This document shows, one piece after another, positions 60,362 to 64,000 of a stretch of DNA of 64,000 bases (position 1 is its first letter; each line of letters begins with the position of its first letter). The stretch covers positions 81,374-145,373 of the forward strand of contig NZ_SBKP01000008.1 of the NCBI RefSeq assembly GCF_004122115.1, given 5' to 3'. The notes under the pieces were generated by a model, which saw only the letters and a program-made list of their open reading frames with translations, had not been told where the DNA came from and did not search any database. The translations under genes were made by a program, and so were the position numbers. This DNA comes from Sphingobium fluviale. Its GTDB lineage: Bacteria > Pseudomonadota > Alphaproteobacteria > Sphingomonadales > Sphingomonadaceae.

Positions 60362-61264
60362 GTGGCGAATGAAGTTGCGACCATCGACGACAAGAAGGTG
60401 CCGGCCAAGGCGCCTGTCCAAGCTGGAGGCAAGCTGGCGGCCTTCGTGCCGTCCACACTGGATGAGGCATGGAGGCTTTCGGGTGCCCTCGCTGCGTCTG
60501 GCATGACGCCCAAGTCCTACGGGAATGACCAGAACAAGATCATGGTCGGAATTATGGCGGGCGCAGAAGTTGGCCTTACGCCGTTCGCTGCGCTCCAGTC
60601 GATCGCCGTCATCGGGAATAATCCGTCCCTGTGGGGTGATGGGGCTCTCGCGCTTGTGCAGGCGTCCGGGCTACTTGTCGACATGGAGGAGACGGACGAC
60701 GGCAACACCGCGACATGCAGGCTTGTGCGCGTGGGCCGCTCGACTCCCATCGTTCGCACATTCAGCATGGAGGAAGCCAAGAAGGCCGGGCTGGCTGGCA
60801 AGGCCGGACCCTGGACTCAGTATCCGGCGCGTATGAGGCAGATGCGTGCGCGGGCGTTCGCGCTGCGTGACGGCTTCTCCGACGTGCTCAAGGGCTTGCA
60901 CATCGTCGAGGAAGTCCGTGACTACACGCCATTCGAGGGCGAGGCCACAGCATCCCGCCCCGCGCTCACCTCGGCCATGCTCGCATCGCAGGCCGGTGGT
61001 GGGGATGTGGAGGAAATCGTCGAGGAAGGCCGCTCCGACGAACAGCATGGCGACCAGCACGACGGCACCGAGGCCAGCCCCGAAGATCGCGCCGTCTCCG
61101 ATCTCCTCTACCTGATTTACGAGACACGGGCGCAGGAAGAACTCGACGCCTGCATGTCGAAAGTGGCCGCCCTGCGTGGCTCGCTGCCCTCCGACAAAAT
61201 CACCGAACTCGACGCCGCCCTCGACGCTGCCGAGGCCCGCATCCTTCGTAGCCAGGGAGAATGA
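60362..61264 (+). CDS. RecT-like phage recombination protein (tentative)
   Basis: The 300-residue product has FVPSTLDEAWRLSGALAASG, then KIMVGIMAGAEVGLTPFAAL, QSIAVIGNNPSLWGDGALAL and YPARMRQMRARAFALRDGFS, the pattern of a RecT-related group in phages of alphaproteobacteria. It would coat single-stranded DNA and anneal it. The C-terminal 80 residues are acidic and variable. GTG start with GGGAGAA upstream. Assignment is by pattern and by position after a RecE-like nuclease. Confidence 0.62.
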   Translation: MANEVATIDDKKVPAKAPVQAGGKLAAFVPSTLDEAWRLSGALAASGMTPKSYGNDQNKIMVGIMAGAEVGLTPFAALQSIAVIGNNPSLWGDGALALVQASGLLVDMEETDDGNTATCRLVRVGRSTPIVRTFSMEEAKKAGLAGKAGPWTQYPARMRQMRARAFALRDGFSDVLKGLHIVEEVRDYTPFEGEATASRPALTSAMLASQAGGGDVEEIVEEGRSDEQHGDQHDGTEASPEDRAVSDLLYLIYETRAQEELDACMSKVAALRGSLPSDKITELDAALDAAEARILRSQGE

Positions 61265-62379
61265 ACATGGCCGCCCGCGCCCGCCGCATTGAAGAAGAAC
61301 CCGCCCAGCCTGCCAATGTTGTTGCCGACATCGTGAGCCGGGTGGAAGACAATCCCGCACTCGTCCTGACCGACGAGGCGGTGTTTGAAGCCTATTACGC
61401 GCACGTCGAGCGGCAGGCGCTCAGCATAGAGGTTGACCTGTCCACCAGCGCCGGGCGTGACAGGATCCGGTCAGCAGCCAGCGAGATCGCCCGCAAGAAA
61501 ACCACGTTCGACAAGACGCGCAAGGATCTGACCGAGGATTACCGCCGCAAGACGGCCACCATCAATGCCGTTGGCAAGCTGGTGGTGGACCGCTTCGCCG
61601 CTCTGCAACTCCGGGTGCGCCAGCCGCTCACCGATTACGAGGAGCGCGAGGAGGCTCGCAAGGTTGAGGCCAACCTCATCCTCACCAACCTGCGCGACGC
61701 CGCCATTGTTCGCGCTGACGAGACGGCGGAGGATGTGGAGCGCAGGCTGGAGCGCATTCGCGGCATCAACCTCAATGACGAACTGTTCGGCCCGCGCATC
61801 GAGATGGCGGTCGACCTGCGCGACGATGCGGTCAAGGCGCTGGGCGAGGCTCTTGCCCGGTTGAAGCAGCAGGAAGCCGACCGCGCCGAACTGGAGCGGC
61901 TGCGCAGGATCGCACGCGAGCGCGAGGAGCAGGAGGCGCGGGAGCGTCAGGAGGCCGAGAACCGCCGCGCCGAGGAGCAGCGCAAGGCCGAGGAACAGCG
62001 TCGCGCCGACGCCGCGGCCGAGCAAGCCCGGAAAGATGCCGAGGAGGCCGCAGCGCGTGCCCAGCAGGAGGAAATCGACCGCATCAACCGTGAGAAGCAG
62101 GCCGAGATCGACGCCGCCAATGAGCGGGCCCGTAAGGCCGAGGAGGATGCGGCGGCCGAGCACCAGCGCATTGCCGACGAAAAAGCCGCTGCCGAAGCTG
62201 AGGCACGTCGCGAGGCGGAAGCAAAGGCCAAGCGGGAGGCAGATCAGGAACACCGCACCGCCGTCCGCAAGGCCGCCAAAGAGGCCATCATGACCTGCGG
62301 CGCCGACGAGGAAACCGCCCGCAAGATCGTGCTGGCGATTCAGGCGGGAGAAGTGCCGCACATTCGCATCGAGTTTTAA
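61261..62379 (+). CDS. Coiled-coil phage protein (DUF1351-like)
   Basis: The 372-residue product has an N-terminal domain (residues 20-150, with LSTSAGRDRIRSAASEIARK and LTEDYRRKTATINAVGKLV) of the kind found beside phage recombination genes. About 130 residues of continuous Glu/Ala/Arg-rich coiled coil follow, then a small C-terminal domain (KEAIMTCGADEETARKIVLA). It overlaps the RecT-like gene by four bases. The role is unknown; a scaffold for the recombination proteins is conceivable. Confidence 0.65.
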   Translation: MNMAARARRIEEEPAQPANVVADIVSRVEDNPALVLTDEAVFEAYYAHVERQALSIEVDLSTSAGRDRIRSAASEIARKKTTFDKTRKDLTEDYRRKTATINAVGKLVVDRFAALQLRVRQPLTDYEEREEARKVEANLILTNLRDAAIVRADETAEDVERRLERIRGINLNDELFGPRIEMAVDLRDDAVKALGEALARLKQQEADRAELERLRRIAREREEQEARERQEAENRRAEEQRKAEEQRRADAAAEQARKDAEEAAARAQQEEIDRINREKQAEIDAANERARKAEEDAAAEHQRIADEKAAAEAEARREAEAKAKREADQEHRTAVRKAAKEAIMTCGADEETARKIVLAIQAGEVPHIRIEF

Positions 62380-62422
62380 CCAAAGGGACGCCGCGCCAGT
62401 CCAATAAACGGCGGCGAAGATC

Positions 62423-62584
62423 ATGAGACAGGAAAGCGAAAGCGCGCAGTATTGGCGCAACGTCCACCTCAAAGGCGACAAATCTCCGCCCATCAACCTG
62501 CCCGACAGGCGCGTGCGCCGCTCGATCGGCACCGCAACCATGTTGAGGCGTAGCGGTAAGGACGCGGGGGTGATCTATGAATAG
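62423..62584 (+). CDS. Small basic phage protein, 53 residues
   Basis: The protein starts MRQESESAQYWRNVHLKGDK and is rich in Arg and Lys, without membrane segments or a recognised domain. It overlaps the next start by eight bases. It may bind nucleic acid because of its charge; this is only an inference. Confidence 0.5.
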   Translation: MRQESESAQYWRNVHLKGDKSPPINLPDRRVRRSIGTATMLRRSGKDAGVIYE

Positions 62585-63281
62585 CCCCATCAACAGAACC
62601 GATGCGCTGTTCGACCATCTCAGCCTGCTCGTGACGGAAGGCAAGCCCTTCACATACGAACGCGCGATGGAAGCCCTGCGATGCACAGACGGGGTTGTCC
62701 GAAATCATATGCGCAACCTCGAGGTGGCCGGTAAAGTTGAGTTCAACGTTGTGCGGGTCGGCAACGACTATGACTACAGCGTGACCGTTACGGGCCTTGG
62801 CTCTACCCCCTGGAATGACCTCAATGGCCGTCTGGCACGGCGCAGCGAAAGCGCGCGCCAGAGCTTGATCGAATGGCGCAAGCGCACCGGGTGGTCTTTG
62901 AACCAAATCGCCACCGCCATGGGTATGGTCAACGGGCATAACATCAACGCCTGCCTGATAAGCAAACTGCTTGATGGCGGCATGATGCAGGTCGATTTCC
63001 TTCGGGGTCTCTCGAAGTTGATCGACGAGTATCGCAACCCCGACACCTTCGAGCGGTGGAGGGACGCCATCGCCCGCAATGCCACGCGCCGAAAGATGGA
63101 TGAGCGCGACGAGATACTTCGCCGGGTGGAGCAGGTCGAGCGCGAACGCGAGGAACGCCGCCGCGCGCTTCTCGCCGCTGAGCGCCGCCCGCGTGAGGTT
63201 AGGCAGCGGGACTATCTCGACAAGGCGACCCTCGCGGCGCTGTCGGGGCAGATGATGGGGAGGGACCGGGCTTATGGCTGA
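62577..63281 (+). CDS. Phage hypothetical protein with helix-turn-helix-like segments
   Basis: In the 234-residue product, residues 10-60 look like a winged helix (TYERAMEALRCTDGVVRNHM). Residues 95-150 form an XRE-like helix-turn-helix (LIEWRKRTGWSLNQIATAMG, then LISKLLDGGMMQ), and the C-terminus is a basic coiled coil. It probably acts as a late-early regulator or replication factor. No named family is recognised. Confidence 0.55.
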   Translation: MNSPINRTDALFDHLSLLVTEGKPFTYERAMEALRCTDGVVRNHMRNLEVAGKVEFNVVRVGNDYDYSVTVTGLGSTPWNDLNGRLARRSESARQSLIEWRKRTGWSLNQIATAMGMVNGHNINACLISKLLDGGMMQVDFLRGLSKLIDEYRNPDTFERWRDAIARNATRRKMDERDEILRRVEQVEREREERRRALLAAERRPREVRQRDYLDKATLAALSGQMMGRDRAYG

Positions 63282-63516
63282 CTGGCAGGACATTAGCAGC
63301 GCGCCTTTACAAGAGGGATTTTGCGCAATCGTCGATAACGGAGATCGCATCGGTGAAGCGGTTTGCTGGTCCACTTATGCGTGGAATGATGACGATGACG
63401 ATCCGCGAGAAGTCATGCGTTGGCGCTGGGCGAACCACGGGAGTTGTGGCTGCTGCTGGGGCGACATGGAACCGCAACCGTTGCGCTGGGTGCCTTTACC
63501 AGAGCGGGAGGCATAA
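63274..63516 (+). CDS. Small phage protein, DUF551-like
   Basis: The 80-residue protein begins MADWQDISSAPLQEG, the common opening of DUF551-type phage proteins (WxxIxxAP), and ends EPQPLRWVPLPERE. Trp-rich and acidic (DDDDDP). Function is unknown in the family. It overlaps the previous gene by eight bases. Confidence 0.6.
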   Translation: MADWQDISSAPLQEGFCAIVDNGDRIGEAVCWSTYAWNDDDDDPREVMRWRWANHGSCGCCWGDMEPQPLRWVPLPEREA

Positions 63517-63888
63517 ATGGCTGACACTCAGCCCATATCCGCATCCGACATGCCCGCAGGTGAGTACGCCATCGTCGAAGCCCTCGGCCACCGCACACTG
63601 GTCGGCCGCGTGACCGAGATCGAACGCTTCGGCACCAAGATGCTCCAGGTCGAGCCGCTGTTCGGCGACGTGATGCTGGGGCCAGTGCTGCTCGGCGGCG
63701 GGTCTATCTATCAGTTCACGCCCTGTAGCGCGACGATCGCCTACGCGCGCCGGCCGCAGCAAACCTATCAGCTTCCGCCCAGCGTGGCCGCGGTTGTCCC
63801 GCCGATCGCGCTGCCGTCGAATGAGGAATTGCCGTCGTTTTTGGTCGAGGACGATGATGAAGCGGATTGGAGCGATAGCGATGGCTGA
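63517..63888 (+). CDS. Hypothetical phage protein, 123 residues
   Basis: The product has AGEYAIVEALGHRTLVGRVT, then EIERFGTKMLQVEPLFGDVM, a beta-rich domain also seen in small phage accessory proteins, and an acidic Pro-rich end. It starts one base after the previous stop and overlaps the next gene by eight bases. No function can be assigned. Confidence 0.55.
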   Translation: MADTQPISASDMPAGEYAIVEALGHRTLVGRVTEIERFGTKMLQVEPLFGDVMLGPVLLGGGSIYQFTPCSATIAYARRPQQTYQLPPSVAAVVPPIALPSNEELPSFLVEDDDEADWSDSDG

Positions 63889-64000
63889 CCGCACTACTAT
63901 TGAATGGACTGATGCGACCGTCAATTTCTGGTGGGGTTGTACCAAGGTCGGGCCGGGGTGCGATCATTGCTATGCCGAAACATGGTCGAAGCGGACTGGT
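63881..64000 (+). CDS. DUF5131 (Gp37/Gp68) family protein, 5' part
   Basis: The first 40 residues, MADRTTIEWTDATVNFWWGC followed by TKVGPGCDHCYAETWSKRTG, match the start of the phage Gp37/Gp68 family. The three cysteines (C-x6-C-x2-C) sit where radical-SAM proteins bind an iron-sulfur cluster, and the family is related to spore photoproduct lyase-like enzymes. The gene runs off the window, so the rest cannot be judged. Confidence 0.8.
   Translation, partial: MADRTTIEWTDATVNFWWGCTKVGPGCDHCYAETWSKRTG

Overview
The window looks like the chromosome of a GC-rich alphaproteobacterium of the order Sphingomonadales. The evidence is a single-domain CpdR-type receiver, a DUF6456 gene, a FYDLN_acid (TIGR02300) protein, SapC, Flp pilins, and alphaproteobacterial gene orders: yajC-secD-secF, aroK/aroB divergent from xerD-accA, and aroA-cmk-rpsA-ihfB. 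The genus is not determined.

Positions 1-47,300 are core chromosome. A cobalamin riboswitch precedes a four-gene vitamin B12 import operon (btuB-F-C-D) whose genes overlap by 1-4 bases. Next come cpdR, an N-formylglutamate amidohydrolase, a likely free-standing small RNA, sapC, a flavin oxidase, a DEAD-box helicase, tRNA-Ala(CGC), a gamma-carbonic anhydrase, and a holin/endolysin pair of the kind used for gene-transfer-agent release. After tRNA-Pro lie the Sec accessory operon, a glycosyltransferase, a divergent regulator pair, an OmpA lipoprotein-like gene, Uup, a PepSY/response-regulator/kinase operon, shikimate genes, xerD, accA, an M48 protease and two Flp pilins. The run comF-grxC-nitrilase-DUF1178 ends at tRNA-Arg(CCU). 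Then follow aroA, cmk, rpsA and ihfB. The last two have leaders with short open frames of their own. tRNA-Leu(UAA) is split by a 241-nt group I intron. A globin-coupled chemoreceptor, a lipoprotein and a SpoU-type RNA methyltransferase close the core segment.

From 47,300 to the end the sequence is accessory. An integrase remnant sits just downstream of tRNA-Tyr, which is probably the attachment gene. It abuts a C-terminally shortened TetR gene facing a NodT-EmrA-EmrB drug efflux operon. Conjugation remnants follow: traD, traC and a traA relaxase cut inside its helicase domain and joined to the tail of another plasmid-type gene. From about 55,370 there is a prophage early region. Its divergent repressor switch has repeated 15-bp palindromic operators, which recur 0.8 kb away over the early promoter. 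The rightward early operon starts with six tiny ATGA-coupled genes, five of them single-membrane-span proteins. It continues with a RecE-like nuclease, a DEDD exonuclease, a RecT-like protein and a coiled-coil protein, and runs off the window inside a DUF5131 gene.

All calls come from reading the sequence and translations; no database search was possible.
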